From NCBI GenBank assembly GCA_016868895.1, contig VGFK01000001.1, positions 397,006 through 461,005 on the forward strand: DNA of 64,000 nucleotides. The letters run 5' to 3'. The stretch's first letter is position 1; each line of letters opens with the position of its first letter. The notes under the pieces were generated by a model that saw only the letters and a list, made by a program, of their open reading frames with translations, was not told where the DNA came from and ran no database searches. The translations under genes were made by a program, and so were the position numbers. Shown in pieces: positions 7,850 to 16,443 of this stretch. This DNA comes from Bacteroidota bacterium (GTDB lineage Bacteria; Bacteroidota; Bacteroidia; Chitinophagales; Chitinophagaceae).

Positions 7850-10663
7850 ATGCCAAAACCCGCACCAGTAAAGGAAAAGAAAGCAGTGCTCGATCGTGCA
7901 AATCGTTCGGATGATATTTTCATTCAAGGAGCACGCATGCACAACTTACGGAACGTATACGTAAAAATACCTAGGGGAAAACTCACGGTTGTTACGGGTG
8001 TTTCCGGGTCCGGAAAGTCATCACTGACCATCGATACTCTGTTTGCAGAGGGACAAAGACGCTATGCAGAGAGTTTGAGTGCCTATGCGCGACAGTTTTT
8101 GATGCGCATGGACAAGCCCGATGTGGACCATATTGCAGGATTATGCCCTGCTGTTGCCATTGAACAAAAAGTCATCACCCGAACACCGCGCTCCACAGTA
8201 GGCAGCATGACCGAGATCTATGATTACCTGCGGTTGTTATATGCACGTGTTGGCAAAACCATTTCTCCTATTTCCGGAAACGTGGTAAAAAAAGAAGATG
8301 TACACGATGTGATCCAACGCATGCAATCGTACACAGCAGGAGATAAACTTTTTTTACTGACAGCCTTCCCCATGGGCAGCAATCGCAACCCTTCGGAAGA
8401 ATTGACCATTTTAATGCAAAAAGGATTCTCGCGCATATTCGATGATCGCACCGGTGAATTGCAGCAGATTGAAGACCTCCTCGAAGAAAAAAAATGGAAA
8501 CCATCAAAGGAATCCTACTTGCTCATTGATCGGTTTGTTCAAAAGGGCTTTGACGAAGAAGAGCTCCACCGCATTGCAGACTCGATAACCCTTGCATTCT
8601 ATGAGGGAGAAGGCCGACTCTTCCTCAAACGAAACGCTACCAAGCCCGTCTCGTTCTCCAATCGATTTGAACTGGACGATATGCGGTTTGAAGAGCCGGT
8701 TCCAAATCTTTTCTCTTTTAATAACCCCTATGGTGCCTGTCCCCTTTGCGAAGGGTATTCTCAAGTCCTGGGTATTGATGCTGACCTGGTCATTCCAGAC
8801 CAGCGACTGAGCATATTTGATGGAGCCGTCGCCCCTTGGAAAGGAGAAAAGATGGTGTGGTGGAAAGATCAATTTATCAAAGGAGCCCGACACATCGATT
8901 TTCCAATCCATAAACCTTATTCAGCCCTCACTGCAGCTCAAAAAGACCTGCTCTGGAAAGGACATAAGCAGGCATATGGCATCAACGACTTTTTCAAAGA
9001 AGTGGAAGACAACCTGTACAAAGTCCAGTACCGGGTTTTACTTTCCCGCTACCGAGGAAGAACAACCTGTACATCCTGCAACGGATACCGTCTCCGAAAA
9101 GAGGCCCTATACGTTAAGATCAACGGCACTCACATCGGCGAGTTGTGCAATATGCCGGTAACCGATCTGGTGAATTGGTTCACACGTTTGCAACTGACCC
9201 AGCATGAGAAAAAAATTACCAAGCGCGTATTGATAGAAATTGAGCAACGGCTGGCAACGCTCTTGGATGTGGGACTCGGATACCTGACACTTGATCGACT
9301 GGCCAATAGCCTGAGTGGTGGTGAAAGTCAACGCATCCAACTCACCCGCTGTCTGGGTAGTAACCTTACAAATTCACTCTATATATTAGATGAGCCTTCA
9401 ATTGGATTGCACAGCAGGGATACCGAACGATTGATCAAGGTGTTGAAAAACCTGCGTGACCTGGGCAATACTGTAGTGGTGGTCGAGCACGATGAACAAA
9501 TGATGCGGGAGGCGGATCATGTTATAGATATGGGACCGCTTGCCAGTCACCAGGGTGGAGAAGTCGTTGCTGAAGGTAATTTCTCAACACTGCTGAAATC
9601 TAAAAAAAGTCTCACTGCTGCTTATTTGCGTGGAGAACTTCGCATCGAACGTCAGCATCCCATCCGAAAGAGTACATCTTCCATAACCATCCATGGTGCT
9701 CATGAACATAATCTGCAGAACCTTGACGTCACGATTCCTCTGGGTGTATTGACCGTAATCAGCGGAGTGAGCGGAAGCGGAAAAACCACGCTGGTAAAAA
9801 AAATCCTTCATCCCGCATTGCAAAAACACATGACCGGTGTCGGAGATCGCCCCGGCCTGCACGACTCTTTATCCGGAGCACTGGACAAAATAAAACAAGT
9901 TGAACTGGTCGATCAAAATCCGATCGGAAAATCTTCCAGAAGCAACCCGGTAACCTATGTAAAGGCGTGGGACAGTGTTCGGGATGTGTACTCGAGCCAG
10001 GGACTGAGTAAAATCAGGGGCTTTCAACCGCGTCATTTCTCTTTCAATGTCGATGGCGGACGATGCGACACCTGTAAGGGCGAAGGTGAACAAACGGTAG
10101 AAATGCAATTCCTGGCAGACGTCCACCTGGTTTGTGAAAGCTGCAACGGAAAACGATTCAAGGATGAAGTGCTGGAAGTCGAATACAATGGAAAAAACAT
10201 CCATGATGTATTGGAGATGAGCGTAGACGAAGCCATTGAATTTTTTAAATCAGAAAAAGATATTCCGCTGCGGCTAAAACCACTGCAGGATGTTGGACTG
10301 GGATACATCAAACTCGGACAATCCAGCGGAACGCTTTCCGGAGGCGAAGCCCAGCGCGTAAAACTGGCCAGCTTTCTGGGAAAGGGGAAAGGCCACCAGG
10401 AAAAAATCATATTCATATTTGATGAGCCCACAACCGGATTGCATTTTCATGATATCAACAAATTATTGGCCTCTTTCAATGCCCTGCTGGACCTGGGACA
10501 CAGCATTGTAGTCATTGAACACAACCTGGATGTGATCCGCACCAGTGACTGGCTGATAGAACTGGGTCCAGAAGCAGGAGAAGGCGGTGGACAACTGGTC
10601 TATGCAGGAGTTCCTGAAGGAATCAGAAAGATTAAGCACAGCAGAACGGCTCCATTCCTCTAA
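7850..10663 (+). CDS. uvrA: Excinuclease ABC subunit A
   Basis: DNA damage sensor ATPase of nucleotide excision repair; dimeric, loads UvrB. The 937 residues (start at 7850, MPKPAPVKEK) match UvrA. Two ABC ATPase modules are present: Walker A GVSGSGKSSLTIDTL near residue 45 with signature LSGGESQRIQLT, and Walker A GVSGSGKTTLVKK with signature LSGGEAQRVKLAS. The C-terminal zinc finger is intact (CDTCKGEGE ... CESCNGKRF). The zinc module in the first half is incomplete: ACPLCEGYS is present but the usual preceding CxxC is missing (SNRFELDDMRFEEP instead). It is divergent from the sigma-factor gene; an upstream in-frame ATG at 7820 overlaps the promoter element. Confidence 0.97.
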   Translation: MPKPAPVKEKKAVLDRANRSDDIFIQGARMHNLRNVYVKIPRGKLTVVTGVSGSGKSSLTIDTLFAEGQRRYAESLSAYARQFLMRMDKPDVDHIAGLCPAVAIEQKVITRTPRSTVGSMTEIYDYLRLLYARVGKTISPISGNVVKKEDVHDVIQRMQSYTAGDKLFLLTAFPMGSNRNPSEELTILMQKGFSRIFDDRTGELQQIEDLLEEKKWKPSKESYLLIDRFVQKGFDEEELHRIADSITLAFYEGEGRLFLKRNATKPVSFSNRFELDDMRFEEPVPNLFSFNNPYGACPLCEGYSQVLGIDADLVIPDQRLSIFDGAVAPWKGEKMVWWKDQFIKGARHIDFPIHKPYSALTAAQKDLLWKGHKQAYGINDFFKEVEDNLYKVQYRVLLSRYRGRTTCTSCNGYRLRKEALYVKINGTHIGELCNMPVTDLVNWFTRLQLTQHEKKITKRVLIEIEQRLATLLDVGLGYLTLDRLANSLSGGESQRIQLTRCLGSNLTNSLYILDEPSIGLHSRDTERLIKVLKNLRDLGNTVVVVEHDEQMMREADHVIDMGPLASHQGGEVVAEGNFSTLLKSKKSLTAAYLRGELRIERQHPIRKSTSSITIHGAHEHNLQNLDVTIPLGVLTVISGVSGSGKTTLVKKILHPALQKHMTGVGDRPGLHDSLSGALDKIKQVELVDQNPIGKSSRSNPVTYVKAWDSVRDVYSSQGLSKIRGFQPRHFSFNVDGGRCDTCKGEGEQTVEMQFLADVHLVCESCNGKRFKDEVLEVEYNGKNIHDVLEMSVDEAIEFFKSEKDIPLRLKPLQDVGLGYIKLGQSSGTLSGGEAQRVKLASFLGKGKGHQEKIIFIFDEPTTGLHFHDINKLLASFNALLDLGHSIVVIEHNLDVIRTSDWLIELGPEAGEGGGQLVYAGVPEGIRKIKHSRTAPFL

Positions 10664-10733
10664 CCAGCCTGCTGTTCTGAATCATTTTTTCTGTATCTTG
10701 ATGATTCAAATTTCATCGATTAAAATAAGCCAT

Positions 10734-11642
10734 ATGAATCGGTCAAGAAGAGCTTTTTTACGCAACGCGGCCATGCTGACCGCTGGTGCTACCCTCGCTA
10801 ACCATTCCCTTTTTGCACTCGGTAAAAAAGGAGAACTAACGGGTATCCAATTGTATTCCATTCGCACCGACATGAGCAAGGATCCAATGGGTACATTGAC
10901 CAAGTTGTCCAAAATGGGATACAAGCATGTTGAACATGCCAATTACATCAACAGGAAGTTTTATGGATGGACAGCCAAGGAATTCAAAAAACTACTCGAT
11001 GATCTTGGTATGTCCATGCCCAGTGGCCATACTGTGATGACCAGCAAGCACTATGATGCTTCAAAGAAAGACTTTGCAGATGTTTGGAAATATACTGTAG
11101 AAGACGCTGCAGCGATGGGACAACTCTACGTGATCAGCCCCTCCATGGAAACCAACACCCGCCGCGACCTCAATGCACTTAAAGCATTCATGGAAGTTTT
11201 CAACAAATCCGGAGAACTCTGCCAGAAATATGGAATGAAATTCGGGTACCACAACCACGATTTTGAATTCAATGAAAAATTAGGAGATCGCACCCTGTAC
11301 GATATCATCCTTGGTGAGACGGATCCTAAATTGGTGATGCAGCAATTGGACATTGGCAACATGATCAACGGTGGTGCTAAGGCGCTGGACATCATGCAGG
11401 CTTATCCCGGTCGATTCGAATCCATGCACGTAAAAGACGAGATCCTTGCCAAAGAAGGACACGAAAAATATGAATCCACCATTTTAGGAACAGGCATCGT
11501 GCCGGTGAAGGAAGTCATCGACCTGGGCCGCAAATGGGGAACCAAACACTTCATCATTGAACAGGAATCCTATCAGGGAAGAACTCCACTGGATTGTGTG
11601 GAAGAAGACCTCACCATCATGAAGAAATGGGGATATAAATAA
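10734..11642 (+). CDS. Tat-exported sugar phosphate isomerase/epimerase family protein
   Basis: A 302-residue xylose isomerase-like TIM-barrel protein. I chose the ATG at 10734 because it begins MNRSRRAFLRNAAML, a classical twin-arginine signal (SRRxFL) followed by a hydrophobic stretch and Ala-rich cleavage region near residue 30. The mature part carries family-typical ELTGIQLYSIRTDM, KYGMKFGYHNHDFEF and QLDIGNMINGG, where the His, Glu and Asp side chains would bind a divalent metal. Such exported members are common in Bacteroidota; the substrate is unknown. It follows uvrA after 70 bases and has its own terminator at 11650, so it may be monocistronic. Confidence 0.88.
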   Translation: MNRSRRAFLRNAAMLTAGATLANHSLFALGKKGELTGIQLYSIRTDMSKDPMGTLTKLSKMGYKHVEHANYINRKFYGWTAKEFKKLLDDLGMSMPSGHTVMTSKHYDASKKDFADVWKYTVEDAAAMGQLYVISPSMETNTRRDLNALKAFMEVFNKSGELCQKYGMKFGYHNHDFEFNEKLGDRTLYDIILGETDPKLVMQQLDIGNMINGGAKALDIMQAYPGRFESMHVKDEILAKEGHEKYESTILGTGIVPVKEVIDLGRKWGTKHFIIEQESYQGRTPLDCVEEDLTIMKKWGYK

Positions 11643-11649
11643 TAGAGAG

Positions 11650-11673
11650 GCCGGTTATTCAACCGGCTTTTTT
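11650..11673 (+). terminator. Intrinsic terminator after the isomerase gene
   Basis: GCCGGTT, loop ATTC, AACCGGC is a perfect 7-bp stem followed by six T. It begins 7 bases after the upstream stop codon and runs into the last codon of the convergent anmK. Confidence 0.9.
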
Positions 11674-12748
11674 ATGGATGACCCATCCACAATGCACCGC
11701 CAATACTGGACTGTCGCGCGCCGGTAACCGAAGACAATACTGTTTCTTCTTCCCTCCAACGCAACACTCCCAATAAGGCCATGATCAATGCTTCTTTGTA
11801 GAGGACAGTAGCTTTATCGGGTACTACCGCTTCAACTCCATGAGCAGCTGAATAGTGACGGATGCGATCCAGTAAATATCCATTGAGTGCCCCCCCTCCC
11901 GTAATCAGCATGGATGAAGCATTGGAAGTAGCGACTGCATTTCCGACCTGTTGCGCAATGTGTTCGGTATACGTTGCCAATGCATCCGCACTGGATATTT
12001 TCATCGCTTCAATCATTGGAAACAACTGATCCACACCAAACGAATTGTCCAGCGACTTTGGAAAAGGTGCTGCATAAAAAGGCAATGCATTCAATTGATT
12101 CAACAGCTCAGCATGAATGGTTCCGGTTCGGGCCATGTGACCATCATCATCGTAGGCTTTTCCTTCTTTATTCGCCAGAAGATTCAGCACCCGATTAGCA
12201 GGACATACATCAAATGCAACATAATTTCCGTCGGCACTACGCAGGGAGATATTGGCGATTCCCCCGATATTCAACAGGCAGGCGTGATCGGAAAACAATA
12301 ATTTTTCACCCATGGGCACTATGGGTGCGCCTTGTCCACCCAGCGCAACATCCATGGCCCGGAAATCGGACACTACCGGAAGAGCCGTTTCAGCTGCAAT
12401 GGCAGACCCATCTCCAATTTGAACGGTAAAGACTCCAGGCTCATGAAAAACAGTATGGCCGTGAGAGGCCAGAAGTCCCACTTTGTACTCCAACCCATTT
12501 TCCTGAATGAACCGGTTGACCACTTTCCCGACATAGTGACCGTAATCAGCATGCAACCGCATGAAGTCTCGAGCATTTAACGACGAGGCTGTTTGCAAAC
12601 GACTCAACCACTCGTCTTCATAGGAATAACACTCGGCAACCTGCAACGTGTAGGTCCATTTCCCTCCCTGTTCTTCCAACAGAACATAGGCCAGATCAAT
12701 GCCGTCCAGCGAACTTCCGCTCATGATGCCTATCACTCGATATAACAT
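11672..12748 (-). CDS. anmK: Anhydro-N-acetylmuramic acid kinase
   Basis: Phosphorylates and opens 1,6-anhydro-MurNAc to MurNAc-6-phosphate during recycling of cell-wall fragments; cytoplasmic. The 358 residues are near the family's usual length of about 350-390. Seen are the N-terminal GIMSGSSLDGIDLAYV, SHGHTVFHEPG, the nucleotide and sugar region LLNIGGIANISL, FDVCPANRVLNLLAN and the late LITGGGALNGYLLDRI, all AnmK hallmarks of the ASKHA fold. It is divergent from upp with a 42-base shared promoter region. MurQ and other recycling enzymes are not in the window. Confidence 0.95.
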   Translation of the reverse strand: MLYRVIGIMSGSSLDGIDLAYVLLEEQGGKWTYTLQVAECYSYEDEWLSRLQTASSLNARDFMRLHADYGHYVGKVVNRFIQENGLEYKVGLLASHGHTVFHEPGVFTVQIGDGSAIAAETALPVVSDFRAMDVALGGQGAPIVPMGEKLLFSDHACLLNIGGIANISLRSADGNYVAFDVCPANRVLNLLANKEGKAYDDDGHMARTGTIHAELLNQLNALPFYAAPFPKSLDNSFGVDQLFPMIEAMKISSADALATYTEHIAQQVGNAVATSNASSMLITGGGALNGYLLDRIRHYSAAHGVEAVVPDKATVLYKEALIMALLGVLRWREEETVLSSVTGARQSSIGGALWMGHP

Positions 12749-12756
12749 GGATTATC

Positions 12757-12784
12757 CCTATTTTAGTGCTTCCGCAAAAATAGG
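12757..12784. promoter_or_regulatory. Overlapping divergent promoters of anmK and upp
   Basis: CAAAAATA (12775-12782) reads as TATTTTTG on the minus strand, a full -7 match, 26 bases before the anmK ATG. TATTTTAG (12759-12766) is a near match on the plus strand, 24 bases before the upp ATG. The two elements form the arms of an imperfect inverted repeat, CCTATTTT ... AAAAATAGG. Inferred by consensus. Confidence 0.5.
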
Positions 12785-12790
12785 CATTGT

Positions 12791-13441
12791 ATGATCACCA
12801 ATCTAAGCGAAAAACATTCTCTGGTCAGCAATTGGATTGCAGAGCTGCGTGATGTAAGCATTCAGACGGATCGCATGCGATTCAGAAAAAATATTGAACG
12901 CATTGGTGAAGTAATTGCATATGAAATCAGCAAAACACTTCCGTGGGAAGAACGCGAAGTCACCACCCCATTGGGCATTGCAAAAGAGAAAATGCTGACC
13001 CAACAACCCGTCCTGGCGACCATCCTCCGAGCCGGTATGCCATTACACAACGGAATGCTCCACTATTTTGATAAAGCAGATAACGCGTTTATAGCTGCCT
13101 ACCGTAAACACCATCGGGATGGCAGTTTTGAGATCAGCCTCGAATATTTATCCTGTCCATCGCTGGAAAATCGCACCTTGATTCTATGCGACCCTATGCT
13201 GGCCACCGGAGCATCGTTAGTCAAAACAATTGAATACCTCAGAAGAGAAGGAACGTTCAACTCCCTTCATATTGCATGCGTCATAGCGTGTACAGAGGGA
13301 CTGGAATTCCTGAAACGGCATGAACCTACTGCACACATCTGGTGCGGGGCCATCGACGAAGAACTTACCGCAAAGGGATATATTGTACCGGGACTGGGTG
13401 ATGCTGGAGATCTTGCGTACGGAGAAAAATCACAGTCCTAG
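12791..13441 (+). CDS. upp: Uracil phosphoribosyltransferase
   Basis: Salvages uracil with PRPP to UMP; cytoplasmic. The 216 residues match the family. The PRPP-binding loop reads LILCDPMLATGASLVKTIEY and the C-terminal uracil-binding segment reads YIVPGLGDAGDLAYGEK. The earlier LATILRAGMPLHNGM is also typical. The segment that commonly reads GDAGDR has Leu in place of Arg. It converges with the SLC13 transporter gene 3 bases downstream. Confidence 0.95.
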   Translation: MITNLSEKHSLVSNWIAELRDVSIQTDRMRFRKNIERIGEVIAYEISKTLPWEEREVTTPLGIAKEKMLTQQPVLATILRAGMPLHNGMLHYFDKADNAFIAAYRKHHRDGSFEISLEYLSCPSLENRTLILCDPMLATGASLVKTIEYLRREGTFNSLHIACVIACTEGLEFLKRHEPTAHIWCGAIDEELTAKGYIVPGLGDAGDLAYGEKSQS

Positions 13442-13444
13442 TCA

Positions 13445-14905
13445 CTACGGATGTATGCGCATCACCAGTGGCAGCACCACATACGAAGTGAGCACAATCA
13501 GCGCAATCGAAATAAGATTCAATACAAATCCTGCGCGCATCATTTCTCCCAGTTTAATGTGACCAGTTGAAAATACAATGGCATTCGGCGGAGTACCCAT
13601 GGGCATCATCGATGCACAGCTGGCGGCCAGCGTCATCGGAATTCCCAACAGCAATGGATCAACATCGATGGCCACTGCAATGCCCGTCACTACAGGAGCA
13701 AATACAATCACCTGTGCCACATTGCTCATTACTTCGCTGATGAAAATTGCAATAATAACAATTACGGCAATGAGTACCAACAGGGAGCTTCCGGTAAACC
13801 CGGCCAACCATTGTCCGAGGGCGCTAATGATACCGGCCTTTTCAAGAGCGGCGGCCAGCGTAATCCCACCACCAAATAGCAGTAAAATACCCCAAGCCAT
13901 TTTTGATGTATCCGACCAAACCAGTATCCTCTGTTTTGTATCAAATGAACTTCCGGAAGGAACAATGAACATCAGCAGTGCACCAAATACGGCGATCATG
14001 TTGTCATCCAGTCGTACAACCTCCAATTGATTGATCAGGTCACGGGTAATCCACAAGAGAGCCGTTGTCAGAAAAATAATCAAGACCCGCTTTTCTGGAG
14101 TAGTCATCGGACCCAACGCTTTTAATTCATCCCGAATCAGGGATTGCATGTCATTGCTGGAATCAATTCGACTGGGAAACATCCAAATCAGTACCCCATA
14201 GAGCGCAAAAAATAACAACAGCGCTACCGGTAAACAAACAATCATCCAGCCTGCAAACGAAATATCAACACCATATTCTTTGCTGATGAATGAGACATAG
14301 GCTACATTGGGAGGAGTTCCAATGATGGTCGCTATTCCTCCGAAATTGGAAGCATAGGCGATGGAGAGCATCATGCAGACAGCAAAATGCCGGAGTTGAG
14401 GATTGTGCTCGTTTTTAGCCGTGACCACGGTGATCACGGAAGCAGCTATAGGAAGCATCATCATGGTAGTAGCCGTATTGCTCAACCACATGCTGATGAA
14501 CCCAGTAGCCAGTATGAATCCTAAAATGATCCTGTTTCCGTTGGTCCCAGTAAACTGCACAATGGTCAAAGCGATGCGCTTATGCAGGTTCCATTTTTCA
14601 ATTCCCAATCCGATCATGAAGCCGCCCATGAACAGAAACACCACTTCATTGGCATACGGTGCAGCAGCTTCACCCAATTTTGCAATCCCCAGCAGCGGAA
14701 ACAAGACCAATGGCAACAATGCAACTGCAGGCATGGGTAAGGCTTCAGCAATCCACCAGGTGATCATGAGGACAGCTGTCGCCAAAACCCGATTGGCCTG
14801 TTCTCCCAACGCAAACGGGTCAAGCACCCAAACCAGCAGAAAAAGCAACGGACCACTGGCCAGCTTGAGCCAGGACATCCCTATTTTTTCATTCTTCTTT
14901 TCCAT
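13445..14905 (-). CDS. SLC13/DASS-family sodium:anion symporter
   Basis: A 486-residue inner-membrane transporter with about 11-12 hydrophobic helices. It carries the family features WWIAEALPMPAVALLPLV near residue 50, the paired Ser-Asn-Thr motif SMWLSNTATTMMMLPIA near 160 and the second SEVMSNVAQ near 400, followed by ASCASMMPMGTPPNAIVF and the first-half equivalent GTPPNVAYVSF. These repeat elements bind Na+ and a dicarboxylate or sulfate-like anion in the family; the substrate cannot be assigned from sequence alone. It is divergent from the EI24 gene with 41 bases between, and converges with upp. Confidence 0.92.
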   Translation of the reverse strand: MEKKNEKIGMSWLKLASGPLLFLLVWVLDPFALGEQANRVLATAVLMITWWIAEALPMPAVALLPLVLFPLLGIAKLGEAAAPYANEVVFLFMGGFMIGLGIEKWNLHKRIALTIVQFTGTNGNRIILGFILATGFISMWLSNTATTMMMLPIAASVITVVTAKNEHNPQLRHFAVCMMLSIAYASNFGGIATIIGTPPNVAYVSFISKEYGVDISFAGWMIVCLPVALLLFFALYGVLIWMFPSRIDSSNDMQSLIRDELKALGPMTTPEKRVLIIFLTTALLWITRDLINQLEVVRLDDNMIAVFGALLMFIVPSGSSFDTKQRILVWSDTSKMAWGILLLFGGGITLAAALEKAGIISALGQWLAGFTGSSLLVLIAVIVIIAIFISEVMSNVAQVIVFAPVVTGIAVAIDVDPLLLGIPMTLAASCASMMPMGTPPNAIVFSTGHIKLGEMMRAGFVLNLISIALIVLTSYVVLPLVMRIHP

Positions 14906-14946
14906 TGAATCCGTTTGGGTGAAGATAAATCATTTGTGTATTTTGG

Positions 14947-15738
14947 ATGACGCGAAAACTCAGGATGCTAAGAGAAATTGTAATTGCTATACAATCGTAT
15001 TTTGCCGCACATGCTTTTATTAAAAAACATAGTCTGTGGCGCTGGATCATCGTGCCGGGTTGCGTGTATGCTATCCTCTTTGCAATCAGCATGTATTTCT
15101 TTTCACGCTCGGTAAATGCTGCGATTGAATGGCTGACCATCGAAACAGGATTGCAAGTCTGGATCAATAAATTGCAAAACAGCTGGATCGGTTTCTTATT
15201 TACCGTTGGAGGCATCATGTTCTGGCTCATCATGATGCTCTTCTACTTTTCATTTTTTAAATACATCTGGTTGATTTTAGGCTCTCCTGTATTTTCGTAC
15301 CTCAGTGAACGAACCGCATCCATTATAGAAGGAAAGGAATTTGATTTCAGGTTGAAGCAGTACCTGGCAGATGTAGCGCGCGGTATCAAGATGGCCGTAC
15401 GCAATACGCTGTGGCAAGCTGTTTACTTGTTTTCTATTTTATTGCTGTCGCTGGTTCCCTTCATTGGATGGATCGCCCCATTCATCGCGCTATTGATTGA
15501 ATGTTACTACTACGGTTTTTCAATGCTTGACTATACCTGTGAGCGAAATAAAATGAATGTACTCAAGAGCATTGATTTTATTGGAAGACACCGGGGTTTG
15601 GCCATCGGTAACGGAATGGTGTTTTATTCAATGCACTGCATTCCACTCCTGGGCTGGGTACTTGCCCCTGCGTACGCCGTGATTGCAGCCACCATCAGCC
15701 TACAGGAAAATAAAGATGAATTCATGCGTGAATTATGA
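14947..15738 (+). CDS. EI24/CysZ-like membrane protein
   Basis: A 263-residue membrane protein with about four to six helices (for example residues 30-55, 78-105, 155-185 and 220-245), matching the EI24/CysZ domain: LGSPVFSYLSERTASIIEG near residue 115, LLSLVPFIGWIAPFI near 175 and a final AYAVIAAT segment. CysZ members move sulfate, but many Bacteroidota EI24 proteins have no known role. A near-match promoter element TATTTTGG lies just before the ATG; Met7 is an alternative start. Its stop overlaps the ATG of the next gene (ATGA), indicating translational coupling with a methyltransferase. Confidence 0.85.
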   Translation: MTRKLRMLREIVIAIQSYFAAHAFIKKHSLWRWIIVPGCVYAILFAISMYFFSRSVNAAIEWLTIETGLQVWINKLQNSWIGFLFTVGGIMFWLIMMLFYFSFFKYIWLILGSPVFSYLSERTASIIEGKEFDFRLKQYLADVARGIKMAVRNTLWQAVYLFSILLLSLVPFIGWIAPFIALLIECYYYGFSMLDYTCERNKMNVLKSIDFIGRHRGLAIGNGMVFYSMHCIPLLGWVLAPAYAVIAATISLQENKDEFMREL

Positions 15739-16439
15739 AAACGAAAAGCACAGTACTGCTGATCCCCATCATGATTGCAGAATCAGGAGAAAGCCATCTG
15801 CCCATGATCTTTACCGAATCAATTCGTTCGTGCTCGATTTTCTTTGCTGAAAACATAAAGACCGCTCGCAGGGCATTTCGAAAAATGGATCGTTCGTTTC
15901 CAATTGATGATAAAGAGTGGATTGAAATAGGAAAATCAGAAGAAGCTTCTGCAGCATTATTCAGGAGCAAACTGGCAGAAGATGCGACCATCGGGATCGT
16001 AAGTGAATCCGGGTGTCCGGGCATTGCGGATCCCGGACAAATACTAGTCGGCATCGCCCAAGCGCTTGGCATCAAGGTGGTCCCTATTGCAGGACCCAAT
16101 TCCATTCTGCTGGCCCTCATGGCAAGCGGACTGAATGGTCAACTTTTTTCATTTCACGGGTACCTGCCGATTGATCGGACCAAACGGCAACAAGCCATTC
16201 AGTCTCTGGAACATGTCAGTCGAACAGCCGGAACATCCAACATCTTCATCGAAACTCCTTACCGCAATGCAGTGATGCTCGAAGCCTTGCTGGCCGTTCT
16301 GCATATAGAAACTCGGCTATGCATCGCAGTAGACATTACTGGAGAACAGGAATGGATCCGTACAAAATCGGTAGGCGACTGGAAAAAAAATATACCCGAA
16401 CTCCCCAAATCACCGGCGATCTTCATCATCGGCCGTTGA
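15735..16439 (+). CDS. RsmI-like SAM-dependent methyltransferase
   Basis: A 234-residue tetrapyrrole-methylase-fold protein related to RsmI, the 16S rRNA cytidine 2'-O-methyltransferase. Seen are SESGCPGIADPGQILV, the SAM-binding loop region, IAGPNSILLALMASGL, and FSFHGYLPIDRTKRQQAIQ. It is shorter than typical RsmI (about 270-290), lacking the N-terminal LYVVxTPIGN motif, where it reads VLLIPIMIAESGES, and the C-terminal tail. It is therefore likely the RsmI-paralogous methyltransferase of Bacteroidota, substrate not established. It overlaps the preceding gene by 4 bases and converges with the M28 peptidase gene. Confidence 0.85.
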   Translation: MKTKSTVLLIPIMIAESGESHLPMIFTESIRSCSIFFAENIKTARRAFRKMDRSFPIDDKEWIEIGKSEEASAALFRSKLAEDATIGIVSESGCPGIADPGQILVGIAQALGIKVVPIAGPNSILLALMASGLNGQLFSFHGYLPIDRTKRQQAIQSLEHVSRTAGTSNIFIETPYRNAVMLEALLAVLHIETRLCIAVDITGEQEWIRTKSVGDWKKNIPELPKSPAIFIIGR

Positions 16440-16443
16440 ACGT

